In this document: positions 26,078-34,587 of the stretch, piece by piece
How the letters are laid out: every line of letters starts with the position of its first letter
Position numbering within the stretch: position 1 is the first letter of the stretch
DNA from: Verrucomicrobia bacterium LW23
Lineage (GTDB): Bacteria; Verrucomicrobiota; Verrucomicrobiia; Methylacidiphilales; UBA1321
Reading direction: 5' to 3'
Assembly (NCBI GenBank): GCA_003054695.1
Contig: QAZA01000045.1
Location: 248,001 to 312,000 of the forward strand
DNA: 64,000 bases
Position numbers and translations under genes: made by a program
The notes under the pieces: model-generated
Told to the model about the DNA's origin: nothing
The model's database searches: none
Seen by the model: the letters and a program-made list of their open reading frames with translations, nothing else

Positions 26078-27529
26078 TTAAGCGAGGACTTCCTCCAGTG
26101 TCGGCGTAGCAATGGGCTTCTCCACCTTGTCCATCTCGTCCGCTGGCGCCAGACTTGCGCCGTTGCTTTCGATGACCTGGCGGTACCAGTAGGCGGAGTC
26201 CTTAAGCGTGCGCTTTTGAGTGCGGAAATCGACGTGCACGAGGCCGAAACGCGCGTGATACCCCTCAGCCCATTCAAAGTTGTCCATCAGCGTCCAGTGA
26301 AAATAGGCGGCGACAGGGTGACCTTCGCGATTCGCCCGGGCGATCTCCATGAGGTAGCGCGCGGTGTAATCGATGCGCTGCGGATCGCGCACCCGTCCAG
26401 TCAGGTCGACCCAGTCTGTTGAGGGGAAGCCGTTCTCGGTGATGGCCATCGGCAATTTGCCGTATCGCTCCTGTAGAAATCGTGTCATCCAGTAGATCGC
26501 CGCCGGCTCCATGCGCACCCAGCCCAGCAGGCCTCGCGCGTGACCGTGGTCGTGCGGGATCTCGAGCGGACCTTCCGGCGTCGACTCTACGCGGTCGCCG
26601 GTGTAGCCGTTGTAGCCGATGAAATCGAGCGGCTGATGAATCAGATCCATGTCGGCGCGAGTCACTTCCGGCATGTCATCCGCAAAGAGCGCCAGGCCAT
26701 CGGCGGGATATTTGCCCAGGAAGACGGGATCCATCCACCACGTCATGTTCCACTGGGATTTGCGGCGGACGCTGAAGAGCAGCGTCTTGGCGGCATGGAT
26801 ATCCGCCGCTGTGTCTTTATGAGGAATCCGCGCGTTGCCCGTGATCGCGAAGCCGATCTGCACCGGGCGCGGGCACACCTCGCGAAGCACCTGCACAGAT
26901 CGCCCATGCGCCATAAGCACGTGGTGCGCAATGCGCAGGAAGCTGGCGAACGACAAGCGATCTCCCGGCGCGTGGACACCGTCCAGTTGCCCGATGCCCG
27001 TGAAACACGGCGGCTCGTTAAGGGTGATCCAGTGCCTGACGCGATCGCCCAGGCGCTCGGCGACGACGCGGGTGTACTCGCCAAACCATTCTACGCAATC
27101 GCGGTTTAGCCAGCCGCCTTTGTTGTACAGCGCCGTGGGCAGATCCCAGTGAAACAGCGTTATCCACGGAGTGATTCCCGCCTCCAGCAGCGCGTCGACG
27201 AGCTGCTCGTAAAACCGCAGGCCGGCCTCGTTCACGCGACCCGTTCCGTCGGGCAGGATGCGCGACCAACTGAGCGAGAAGCGGTACGCGCGCAGGCCCA
27301 TGGTTCGCATCATCTCCACATCCTCCCGCCACAGCCGGTAGTGGTCGCAGGCGACATCCCCGGTGGAGCGATCCGCAATCTTGCCGCCACGGTGGCAAAA
27401 GTCGTCCCAAACAGAGGGGCCGCGCCCGTCGACATTCCACGCGCCCTCCACCTGGTATGCGGCTGTGGCGGCTCCCCAGGCAAAATCGAGAGGGAAGGAG
27501 GCGGCGGGGGTGCAGGGCGGTCTGGTCAT
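26078..27529 (-). CDS. GH1 family beta-glucosidase
   Basis: 483 residues, full length for GH1. The N-terminal FAWGAATAAYQVEGAWNVDG is the family signature. The acid/base is Glu172 in WITLNEP and the nucleophile is Glu365 in AITENG; the C-terminal WTLMDNFEWAEGYHARFGLVHVD is the glycone-binding segment. There is no signal peptide, so it acts in the cytoplasm on imported oligosaccharides, most likely beta-glucosides or beta-galactosides. A GGAGG sits about 12 bases before the ATG. It is the first gene of the minus-strand run GH1-BNR-AraC and is divergent from an AraC regulator with 114 bp between them. Confidence 0.93.
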   Translation of the reverse strand: MTRPPCTPAASFPLDFAWGAATAAYQVEGAWNVDGRGPSVWDDFCHRGGKIADRSTGDVACDHYRLWREDVEMMRTMGLRAYRFSLSWSRILPDGTGRVNEAGLRFYEQLVDALLEAGITPWITLFHWDLPTALYNKGGWLNRDCVEWFGEYTRVVAERLGDRVRHWITLNEPPCFTGIGQLDGVHAPGDRLSFASFLRIAHHVLMAHGRSVQVLREVCPRPVQIGFAITGNARIPHKDTAADIHAAKTLLFSVRRKSQWNMTWWMDPVFLGKYPADGLALFADDMPEVTRADMDLIHQPLDFIGYNGYTGDRVESTPEGPLEIPHDHGHARGLLGWVRMEPAAIYWMTRFLQERYGKLPMAITENGFPSTDWVDLTGRVRDPQRIDYTARYLMEIARANREGHPVAAYFHWTLMDNFEWAEGYHARFGLVHVDFRTQKRTLKDSAYWYRQVIESNGASLAPADEMDKVEKPIATPTLEEVLA

Positions 27530-27643
27530 ATCACCTATCTTCCTCCAGAAGGGTACTCCGCTTACATGCTGTTTGCGTTCTTAAATTGTGATTCTGTGCT
27601 ATGCCGCCTCGACACAATAGGTTCCATAGGCTAAGATATTGCA

Positions 27644-28516
27644 ATGACTAAGCTTTCTTCAAAAAAGGCGGCGGCGATGAAGGAAGCTACGCTGGTTCCC
27701 GAAGCTCCCGACTGGCGCGGACCCGTCTGCCGCATCTTGTGCTGCTCCGACGATATTGAGGAGACAATGCGACCTCCCAATCCCTTTTTTCTGCAGGCAC
27801 TGGCGCCGCAGGGAATGTGGATCTACACCATCGCAGGCTATGTGGAGTACGAGCAGGGAGACAGCCGCGTGCGCGTAGGCCCGGGCCAGGCCCTGGCCGT
27901 GCGGCAGCCAGCGCCGGGCACCCTTGTGTATCATCGGCATGGGCTTCCGTGGCGTCGCATTTACATCGGCTTTACGGGCGAGCCCGCGCTGGGTTTGTTT
28001 GACTACATTGTCCAGCAGTTCGGCTCCATCCACTCGCTGTCTCCCGACAGCCGCGTGGTTAGGAATGCTCATCGCATTTGCGCCATGGTACAGCAGCAGC
28101 CGCTCCGCTCCGCTCAGTTCTGGTCCGGACTGGCTTATCGCTGGCTCAATCTGTGGTGGGACGCGTGTAAGGAGGGAACTTCGGCAACGCCTCAACTGGT
28201 GAATCTGAGCACGAAATTCCCCGGCCTCATTCCCATGAGTCATGGCTCCGTAAAGGAATTTGCCGATCGCATGGGATATTCCCGCTCCTATCTCTCTCGC
28301 CGCCTCAAAACGATCTGGCGCCGTAATCCCAGCGATGTGCTGCGTCAGGCGCGTTTGGAGGAAGCCATGCGCCTGCTCCGCGAGACGCGGCTGCCCATCT
28401 CCGAGGTCGCCAAAAAGTCCGGTTTCAGCAGCAGTTCGGTCTTCTGCGCGTCGTTCAAGGTACACCTGGGAAAGACGCCGCTGAACTACCGGCACGAGCA
28501 CATTGAGATTCGATAA
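27644..28516 (+). CDS. AraC family transcriptional regulator
   Basis: 290 residues from ATG. The N-terminal part is a cupin-type AraC_binding domain (YVEYEQGDSRVRVGPGQALAVRQPAPGTL). The C-terminal DNA-binding domain has VKEFADRMGYSRSYLSRRLK and ISEVAKKSGFSSSSVFCASFKVHLGKTPLNYR. The reading direction and the 88-bp gap to the Verru_Chthon D gene make this the likely first gene, or at least the regulator, of cassette 2. It is also divergent from the GH1 operon, so it may coordinate both sides. A weak promoter-like pair (TCGACA, 17 bp, TAAGAT) lies just before the ATG and would give an almost leaderless transcript. Confidence 0.9.
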   Translation: MTKLSSKKAAAMKEATLVPEAPDWRGPVCRILCCSDDIEETMRPPNPFFLQALAPQGMWIYTIAGYVEYEQGDSRVRVGPGQALAVRQPAPGTLVYHRHGLPWRRIYIGFTGEPALGLFDYIVQQFGSIHSLSPDSRVVRNAHRICAMVQQQPLRSAQFWSGLAYRWLNLWWDACKEGTSATPQLVNLSTKFPGLIPMSHGSVKEFADRMGYSRSYLSRRLKTIWRRNPSDVLRQARLEEAMRLLRETRLPISEVAKKSGFSSSSVFCASFKVHLGKTPLNYRHEHIEIR

Positions 28517-28604
28517 ACGGACGCTCCTTCACTATGCACGTATCCTAAAAAAGCGAACGTTTCATCAATTTCAATCACAGCCCTTATCCGGTAAGGTTGT
28601 AGCC

Positions 28605-29330
28605 ATGAAGCAAGAAAAGTACAATAACGACGAAGATGATCTCATTCACCGAACGCGGCGTGCCGCCGCCACGGTTACGCGGAGGTTGTCGGAGCGGAAC
28701 GGGAGCAAGGCGTTCAGCCTCGTTGAGATACTGGTGGTCTTGTCGCTGATAGGAGTTGTGATGGGCGTCATGGTGCCGGCGCTCGGTGGATTCGGTCTGG
28801 GCCGTGGCGCGCAGCTGAATTACTCCGGCAATCAGGTCGCCAATCTCATCAATCTTGCCCGGCAGAATTCGATGTCGAAGAACGTCATGACTGCGCTTGT
28901 GGTGATAACCGATCCTTCCGTGCTTCAGGGCGGTCAGGGCATTATCCTGATGGAGCTGAAGCCCAGGACCGACGGCGCCACCGCAACTCCAGCAGACTGG
29001 AAGCCTGTTACCAAGTGGGAGACTCTTGGTGCCGGATCCATTGTGGACAGATTTGTGTCGTTCGAGACCGAGCAACCGCAGCCCGCTTTCCCCGCGTTCC
29101 GGTACGGCACTGCCAGCATTGCGGCGTCTTATAACTACATTGTTTTTCTTCCCGGCGGTAATCTGCTGGGCAGCGCCGGTACATCTCAAATTCGTCTCAC
29201 GGAAGGTTTCTTCCCTAAAGGGGATTCGGCACCAGTGCTTACCCGGCGTGGAGCAAACGGGCAACCGGTAAACACGTACAACATCACCATTCTGGGAGCA
29301 ACAGGCAGAACCAAGATTGACCGGCTGTAG
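28605..29330 (+). CDS. Verru_Chthon cassette protein D (GspH/FimT-like pseudopilin), copy 2
   Basis: 241 residues from the ATG at 28605; a TTG at 28503 overlapping the regulator is unlikely. An unusually long, charged leader of about 42 residues precedes GSKA|FSLVEILVVLSLIGVVMGVM, with Ala at -1 and Glu at +5. The helix is followed by the GspH-like QVANLINLARQNSMSKNVMTALVV segment. It is the first gene of the second D-B-C-A set and is 17 bp from the B gene, much closer than in copy 1 (135 bp). Confidence 0.83.
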   Translation: MKQEKYNNDEDDLIHRTRRAAATVTRRLSERNGSKAFSLVEILVVLSLIGVVMGVMVPALGGFGLGRGAQLNYSGNQVANLINLARQNSMSKNVMTALVVITDPSVLQGGQGIILMELKPRTDGATATPADWKPVTKWETLGAGSIVDRFVSFETEQPQPAFPAFRYGTASIAASYNYIVFLPGGNLLGSAGTSQIRLTEGFFPKGDSAPVLTRRGANGQPVNTYNITILGATGRTKIDRL

Positions 29331-29347
29331 TAGTTGAACAGGAGGTT

Positions 29348-29965
29348 GTGACGAGGCAGGCAGCAGGCTCTCAACGGCTCAACATTCAACCGGTACATCC
29401 CATCAAAACTTCAAAAGCGGCGGTTCCCCGGACCGGATTCTTCAGGATTGTTTCGTCGCCAGACGCCCGGGCGTTTACTCTGGTGGAGGTGGTGCTGGCA
29501 CTCGGCCTTGCGGCATTTGCGCTGACGTTTATCCTGGCGCTGATGTCGGTCAGTCTCAACAGCAGCAAGGCATCGTCGGAGGACACAGTACTGGCCACGA
29601 TGTCCATGGCCGCCATCAACGACTTACGGCGACGCCCGTTCTCCGATGTCCCAGGGACAGCGGATGTCTCTTCCACCGCAATACCCGTCGAAGTAACCTA
29701 CCCCATCTTTTTCGACGTATCCGGTGTTCGCATCAAAGACGCTGCGGGGGAAGATATTGTTGAAAGTGATCTTCCCAACTATCCGGGCGCGGTTTATCGC
29801 TGCAACATTACTTTGCTGGGAGATCCGGACACGATGAGTCCAGTAGCAGGAAGTCCATCCCTGCGCGCGGTCAATCTCCTGCGCGTTACCTTGACTTTTG
29901 AGTGGCCTCTCCAGGCAGCAGCACCAAATACGAGGGTTATCCATGCCACCATTGCCCGTTATTGA
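29348..29965 (+). CDS. Verru_Chthon cassette protein B (GspI/PilV-like pseudopilin), copy 2
   Basis: 205 residues from a GTG preceded by AGGAGG with only two bases between, so the real initiation site may be slightly different. The leader ends DARA|FTLVEVVLALGLAAFALTFI, with Glu at +5. The soluble part is about 140 residues of beta-rich sequence. It overlaps the C gene by 23 bp, the same length as in copy 1, although the two cassettes have diverged strongly in sequence. Confidence 0.82.
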   Translation: MTRQAAGSQRLNIQPVHPIKTSKAAVPRTGFFRIVSSPDARAFTLVEVVLALGLAAFALTFILALMSVSLNSSKASSEDTVLATMSMAAINDLRRRPFSDVPGTADVSSTAIPVEVTYPIFFDVSGVRIKDAAGEDIVESDLPNYPGAVYRCNITLLGDPDTMSPVAGSPSLRAVNLLRVTLTFEWPLQAAAPNTRVIHATIARY

Positions 29966-30899
29966 TTGCATCCGCAGGCGCGATTCTGTCAGCCGCCCGT
30001 CGCAACACGCCTTTACGCTCATCGAGCTTCTGGTCGGTGTCACGGTCCTGGCTGTCATGGTAGTGCTGCTTAGCCAGCTGGTGATCTATAGCGAGAACGT
30101 CTGGCATATGACGGAGGCGAAAAAAGAGCAGTTGCAGACGGCGCGCGCCCTGAGCGATTTCATGGGTCGCGAACTCCAGTCGGCGCTCCTCCCCATCAAT
30201 CGCCCCAGCCAGACCGACCTTCAGTTCGTCGTGAACCCCACTGCGGTGACGTCGACTTACCGCAACCGCGATGCGTTCTTCTGGCAAACACCTCTCGCGT
30301 CGGATCCAAGCCTGGGGGACGTGGCGGAGGTTGGCTATTTTGTGCGGTGGGACACCTCCGTGCCTTCCAATCCCCGGGCACTGTTGTGCCGCTTTTACCT
30401 CAACCCCACCAGTCCGGACTATAAAATCCATACTGAGCCTGCCGCCTGGATCTCCGATGCTCTGCTGAATACCGCGGCACCCGCGGTCCAGACCGGAGGC
30501 GATAACTCCTACCTGGGGCTTTTCGCGGAGAACGTCATTGGGCTGTGGGTGGAGTGCCTGGATTCCTCAGGGAAAGTCATTGCGAAGAATGATGCCGGCC
30601 AGCCCTTTGCCGGCGCGTCCTTCGACTCGCGACAGGGCTACACGGACTCCAATGGCGTCGTCAAGACACGCGGCGCGTTGCCTGTGGCTGTGGATCTCAG
30701 TCTCGTGCTCATGGATTCGCGCACCGCACGCCGTCTTGGCCCCCAGGAGCAAGCGGCGATTCTTGCACTCGCCGGAGATCCTGGTGTGACCAATGGAAAC
30801 ACCTTTGTGACCAGAGCGATCTCCATGCCTGCCTTCTCAAAAATACGGGCCGGAATCCGAGCGTACCAGACACGCATTTACCTGCAGGGATCCAAATGA
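29943..30899 (+). CDS. Verru_Chthon cassette protein C (GspJ/PilW-like pseudopilin), copy 2
   Basis: 318 residues from the ATG at 29943, which has a GAGGG six bases upstream inside the end of the B gene. The leader ends SQHA|FTLIELLVGVTVLAVMVVLL, with Glu at +5. An amphipathic helix (ENVWHMTEAKKEQLQTARALS) and a beta-rich domain follow, the GspJ layout. Copy 1 has the equivalent SKVWSQSNARLQSFQSARHAF segment. The gene ends in ATGA shared with the A gene start. Confidence 0.85.
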   Translation: MPPLPVIDCIRRRDSVSRPSQHAFTLIELLVGVTVLAVMVVLLSQLVIYSENVWHMTEAKKEQLQTARALSDFMGRELQSALLPINRPSQTDLQFVVNPTAVTSTYRNRDAFFWQTPLASDPSLGDVAEVGYFVRWDTSVPSNPRALLCRFYLNPTSPDYKIHTEPAAWISDALLNTAAPAVQTGGDNSYLGLFAENVIGLWVECLDSSGKVIAKNDAGQPFAGASFDSRQGYTDSNGVVKTRGALPVAVDLSLVLMDSRTARRLGPQEQAAILALAGDPGVTNGNTFVTRAISMPAFSKIRAGIRAYQTRIYLQGSK

Positions 30900-33800
30900 A
30901 GACAACATTCCCACGATTCTCCAGAAGCGGCTCCGCTCTTATCATCACGCTGGCCTTCATCGTCATGCTGACGCTGCTTGTGGCGGCAATGGCCATGAGC
31001 ATGCGTATCGATCGCCCTGCGGCAGCCTCCTACTTTGAGAAGAATCGCGCTTCGCTCTACGCGCAGGAGGGCGTTGATCGCGTCGTGGCCTCCCTGCGGC
31101 ACTATTCAGCCGATCCCGAGCGATTCTGGGTAACACGACCCGGAGAACTGGTTGTGGGATCGGAAACGGACAATCCCTCAACCCCGGTGGACGAGCGCAA
31201 AGTGCTGGGCACCGTCGTCTCGCTATCCTCCGGATTACCTTCCGCGACACCGCCTTCGGATCCGATTCTACAGGCTCCGAATCTGAACGTAACAACGCTC
31301 CGCGATCCCTCCACCGGCCTGATAACCGATCTGCCCGACGCCGCAAACCCGGCGCAGCGCGCGGTGATGGCGATACGCTGGATTTATGTGCGCAAGAGCG
31401 GCGCGCTGGACACCGCCGAGCAGCCTGAGCTCAACAACGCGGACGATCCACTGGTGGGCCGCTTTGCCTACTGGACGGACGATGAGAGCAGCAAGATCAA
31501 CTACAACATCGCCTGGGGTCGCAGCGCGGACAATACCAATCCGGCCGGGCATCCCTCCCGGATCGAGCTAACCACGCTAAGCCAGTTCAACCAGACCACG
31601 GCGGATGCTGTGCGCTCCTTCATCATGAGCGGCAACGCCACTCAGACCGGCGCCGCACTGATGAAGCTGCCGGTCCCGCCGCTGGACTACTCCTTCTTCA
31701 ACACGCCCGAAGATGCACGCCGGGTAAGCCCGGACGTTGCGACGGCCCTGAAGCGCAGCAAGTTTGAGGTAACCCATTTCAATCACGATCCCGACACCAC
31801 CTTCTTTAACGAGCCCCGCATTGTGCTGACGACCCGGCCGGACCGGGCGGGCTGGACCTATAACACCAATCCGGCCTATCCCAACAAGTGGGTGGGCGTC
31901 AACAAGCTGCCCTGGCCGCAGGGGCGCCCTTTCTACATCCGCATTCTGGCAAACGAGGGAACGGTGGTGCAGCCGAATTACGTTCCCAAGCTGCTCACGC
32001 CGCCCGCCGTGGATCCACTCGACCCGGGTGTGCTGAAAAACATTGATGCTCCAAATCTGGACGGCTCCGGAACCGGAACCAACGCGCGCTGCAAGCTGAC
32101 GGATACCATCCTGATGCTGGCACTTGCGCCGCCTTCGTGGCCGGGAATGCCCGCCGGTTTCCAGGCGGGATACATGCAGCGCAACGACTGGCCGATGATC
32201 ACCGGCAGCTCCAGCATCCAGGATAAATACTTTGGAGCGACCGGCGCCAATTACCCAAACGTCACGATGCCCAACGGCGCCAACGTGCGGACAGATCGCC
32301 TGGCCCAGATGGCAATCGACATCATCGAATATGTGCGCGCCAAGGAATCTCCGCAGCCGATTGTGCCCCCGATCCGCGCGTCGTTCAGCCCCACGGTTAC
32401 CGATCCCCAGGCATGGTTTAGGTACGGCATTACGGCCGACGATAACGCCTTTATGGGCACAAGCCGATCCCCGCGCATTACAGAACTCGGCATGTGGCTT
32501 GGCGCCGCCCCGACCACCGTGCCGCAGACAACACTCCCGGGCACGCGCTCCACGCTCCCTGGCTACACGGCCCCCATCGTGGCGGGAACGCCCGTCAAGC
32601 GGGTGAAGGTGGAGCTTTATCTCCCGGTCAATTACGGCATCAGTCAGGTAGATCTGACAACCCTGGATATGCTGGACACAGTGGTCGCAACACCGATGCG
32701 GATTGATCCGACCGAGATCGTTAATCCCGCAGCACCTGCGCTTTCCGATCCCGAGCATTCCATCCTTAAGGCGGGCAACTACGTCACGATCGTAAGGAAC
32801 TACGTCACCGTATCGCCCATCACCGGGCCGGGGCGTGTGAAGCAGATTGGCTACCGGGTGGCCCTGGCGGGTTCCAGCCAGCTTCCTGTCGGCAACGCCA
32901 TACGCGGCATTCGTCTGGATGTAGCGCCCATCAGCTCCACGGGCAGCTACATGGTGCAGCTGCCCCTGGACCCGGAAGCAGTGCCTGATTCCAATATGTC
33001 ATCAGTGGAGGTGGACGACCCCAGAGTCAACCGCCACTACAAGGACTGGAAACCGTTTTCCACACTTACCACCCCGGTCTACAGCAACCAGAACACCTTT
33101 GGCGCCGCCAACTCCATCTCATCGCTCAAAACGCCAAACAGCCCCACCGTATCCGCCTCTCAGCCGCAGCAGGATACCGACAGCTCCGGCAAAATCAGCA
33201 CAATAAGCCTCTACATGCCGCCACCCGCCGGAACAAGCTTTACCCGCGCCGATGGCACCAAAGACGATAATACGAAGGGAATGGTCGTCTCCCCCGGCGA
33301 GTTGGGATACATCTCCACTGGTGTAGAAAGCTGCCCGCGCGTAACCGACACCGGCGGCACTACCTACGCCGTGCCTGCCGGAGTACCCTGGCGCACTCTC
33401 CGTTTTCAGCCCAGCAAGGCTGCCACCACTGTTGTGCCAGACTGGGCGTTCATGGACCTTTTCTCGCCCCCGGTGCTGGCCCCGGACCAGAACGCGCGCT
33501 ATGTCTACTCGCCGCGCAACAACTCCGTGGGAGGGCGCGTTAACATCAATGCCAAAGTAGAGCCGTTCAATCTTGTTCGCACCTCTCCGCTCACAGCAGT
33601 GCTTCTCAACGCGACCTACGATGCATCACAGCCCTCGGGCAAGCTCAGCGCGTCCAACGCGCAGTCGATTTCCGCCAACATCTTTAACCGCACGCTGGCC
33701 ACCTCCGGAAAGCAGTACGGCTACTCCACCGGCTACGACTCGCCCGGGGAAATCGTGGAGATCAAAGGCGTTGCGGACGGCGGCGAGCAGAGCGAGGAAC

Positions 33801-34024
33801 TCGTCCGCTCGATATCCAACCTGATCACCACGCGCGGCGACGTCTTCAGCGTCTACACCGTCGGCCAATCGCTGAAACAGACACCCGACGGCAAGCTGCT
33901 CGTCACCGGCGAACAACGCCTGCAATCGATGATTGAGCGCTATACGGAAGCAGGCTCCGCCTCGGGAGCAGCCCCCGCCACGGTAAACTTCGTCCCGGTC
34001 TATTTCCGGAATCTGACACCATGA
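30896..34024 (+). CDS. Verru_Chthon cassette protein A (GspK/PilX-like giant pseudopilin), copy 2
   Basis: 1,042 residues. The N-terminal helix SGSALIITLAFIVMLTLLVA (residues 11-30) has no Glu at +5, as in GspK. DDESSKINYNIA at 195-206 aligns with DDESTKVNINTA of copy 1 and with the GspK DE-G-INLN site. Other segments shared with copy 1 are RWIYV before this motif, a PW-x-TL-x-F-x-P block, a DLFSPPV block, GRVNINAKVEPF, and a C-terminal QSLK...IERY. The region in between is Pro/Thr/Ser-rich and probably extracellular. It closes the cassette; 233 bp with a strong palindrome separate it from tRNA-Ser. Confidence 0.85.
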   Translation: MKTTFPRFSRSGSALIITLAFIVMLTLLVAAMAMSMRIDRPAAASYFEKNRASLYAQEGVDRVVASLRHYSADPERFWVTRPGELVVGSETDNPSTPVDERKVLGTVVSLSSGLPSATPPSDPILQAPNLNVTTLRDPSTGLITDLPDAANPAQRAVMAIRWIYVRKSGALDTAEQPELNNADDPLVGRFAYWTDDESSKINYNIAWGRSADNTNPAGHPSRIELTTLSQFNQTTADAVRSFIMSGNATQTGAALMKLPVPPLDYSFFNTPEDARRVSPDVATALKRSKFEVTHFNHDPDTTFFNEPRIVLTTRPDRAGWTYNTNPAYPNKWVGVNKLPWPQGRPFYIRILANEGTVVQPNYVPKLLTPPAVDPLDPGVLKNIDAPNLDGSGTGTNARCKLTDTILMLALAPPSWPGMPAGFQAGYMQRNDWPMITGSSSIQDKYFGATGANYPNVTMPNGANVRTDRLAQMAIDIIEYVRAKESPQPIVPPIRASFSPTVTDPQAWFRYGITADDNAFMGTSRSPRITELGMWLGAAPTTVPQTTLPGTRSTLPGYTAPIVAGTPVKRVKVELYLPVNYGISQVDLTTLDMLDTVVATPMRIDPTEIVNPAAPALSDPEHSILKAGNYVTIVRNYVTVSPITGPGRVKQIGYRVALAGSSQLPVGNAIRGIRLDVAPISSTGSYMVQLPLDPEAVPDSNMSSVEVDDPRVNRHYKDWKPFSTLTTPVYSNQNTFGAANSISSLKTPNSPTVSASQPQQDTDSSGKISTISLYMPPPAGTSFTRADGTKDDNTKGMVVSPGELGYISTGVESCPRVTDTGGTTYAVPAGVPWRTLRFQPSKAATTVVPDWAFMDLFSPPVLAPDQNARYVYSPRNNSVGGRVNINAKVEPFNLVRTSPLTAVLLNATYDASQPSGKLSASNAQSISANIFNRTLATSGKQYGYSTGYDSPGEIVEIKGVADGGEQSEELVRSISNLITTRGDVFSVYTVGQSLKQTPDGKLLVTGEQRLQSMIERYTEAGSASGAAPATVNFVPVYFRNLTP

Positions 34025-34185
34025 ACTCTGCGGTTGTCCCTACTCCGCGAATGGCGGGTTGGGCTGCTATCAGACTCGGAACTCTTCATCCGTTTCCGTT
34101 GAAACGAGCTGGGCGTGTTGCTCCGGAGTCACCGCAACGGCCTTCTTTGTGTTGAGCTGAGTCCGGGCGTACGGATCGTTGTCAG

Positions 34186-34209
34186 TTTTGGTGTCAATTG
34201 ACACCAAAA
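34186..34209. promoter_or_regulatory. 24-bp perfect palindrome
   Basis: Perfect two-fold symmetric sequence with half site TTTTGGTGTCAA; the core GGTGTCAATTGACACC is 16 bp. It lies 162 bp after the cassette A stop and 48 bp past the 3' end of the minus-strand tRNA-Ser. It could be an operator or a hairpin terminator for either transcript; the tetraloop version has a 10-bp stem. Confidence 0.45.
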
Positions 34210-34257
34210 AATCGCACCCCGTCTATATAACTCGTTGCCATTGCAACAAAATAGAGA

Positions 34258-34345
34258 TGGCGGACGGGGAGAGATTCGAACTCTCGGTGGTGTTACCCAC
34301 ATTCGCTTTCCAGGCGAACGCACTAGACCACTATGCGACCCGTCC
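34258..34345 (-). tRNA. tRNA-Ser (anticodon GGA), CCA encoded
   Basis: Read on the minus strand, the 88-nt sequence starts GGACGGG and ends CCCGTCC-G-CCA, giving a seven-pair acceptor stem. The anticodon arm TTCGC-CTGGAAA-GCGAA presents GGA. A long variable arm (GTGGGTAACACCAC) marks it as class II, and the T arm GAGAGTTCGAATCTCTC is canonical. The genomic CCA is present. Confidence 0.95.
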
Positions 34346-34587
34346 TTGGGAAGGACTGATGGAAACTGCTCGGCGTGATGCTGTGGTAGCATCGCGCAGA
34401 ATGGGCAGATTAGGAGATATGGTCTGTGCGTGGCAAGGAGAATTTTGCGCGACTTGCGGAAAAAGCGGAAAATGCGGGCACCAGCGGCGGCGCGGGGCAA
34501 TCTCCTGGCCGCCCTGGCACCCCCGGCCCGCATTGCCCGTACGGGACTCCCAGCCCTTCCCAGCCGTCCCGGCCTTGGCGCATCCCG

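Noticed and set aside
34258-34345. tRNA-Ser as the attachment site of an integrated island
   Set aside because: No integrase, no direct repeat of the tRNA 3' end and no compositional island edge were found next to it.
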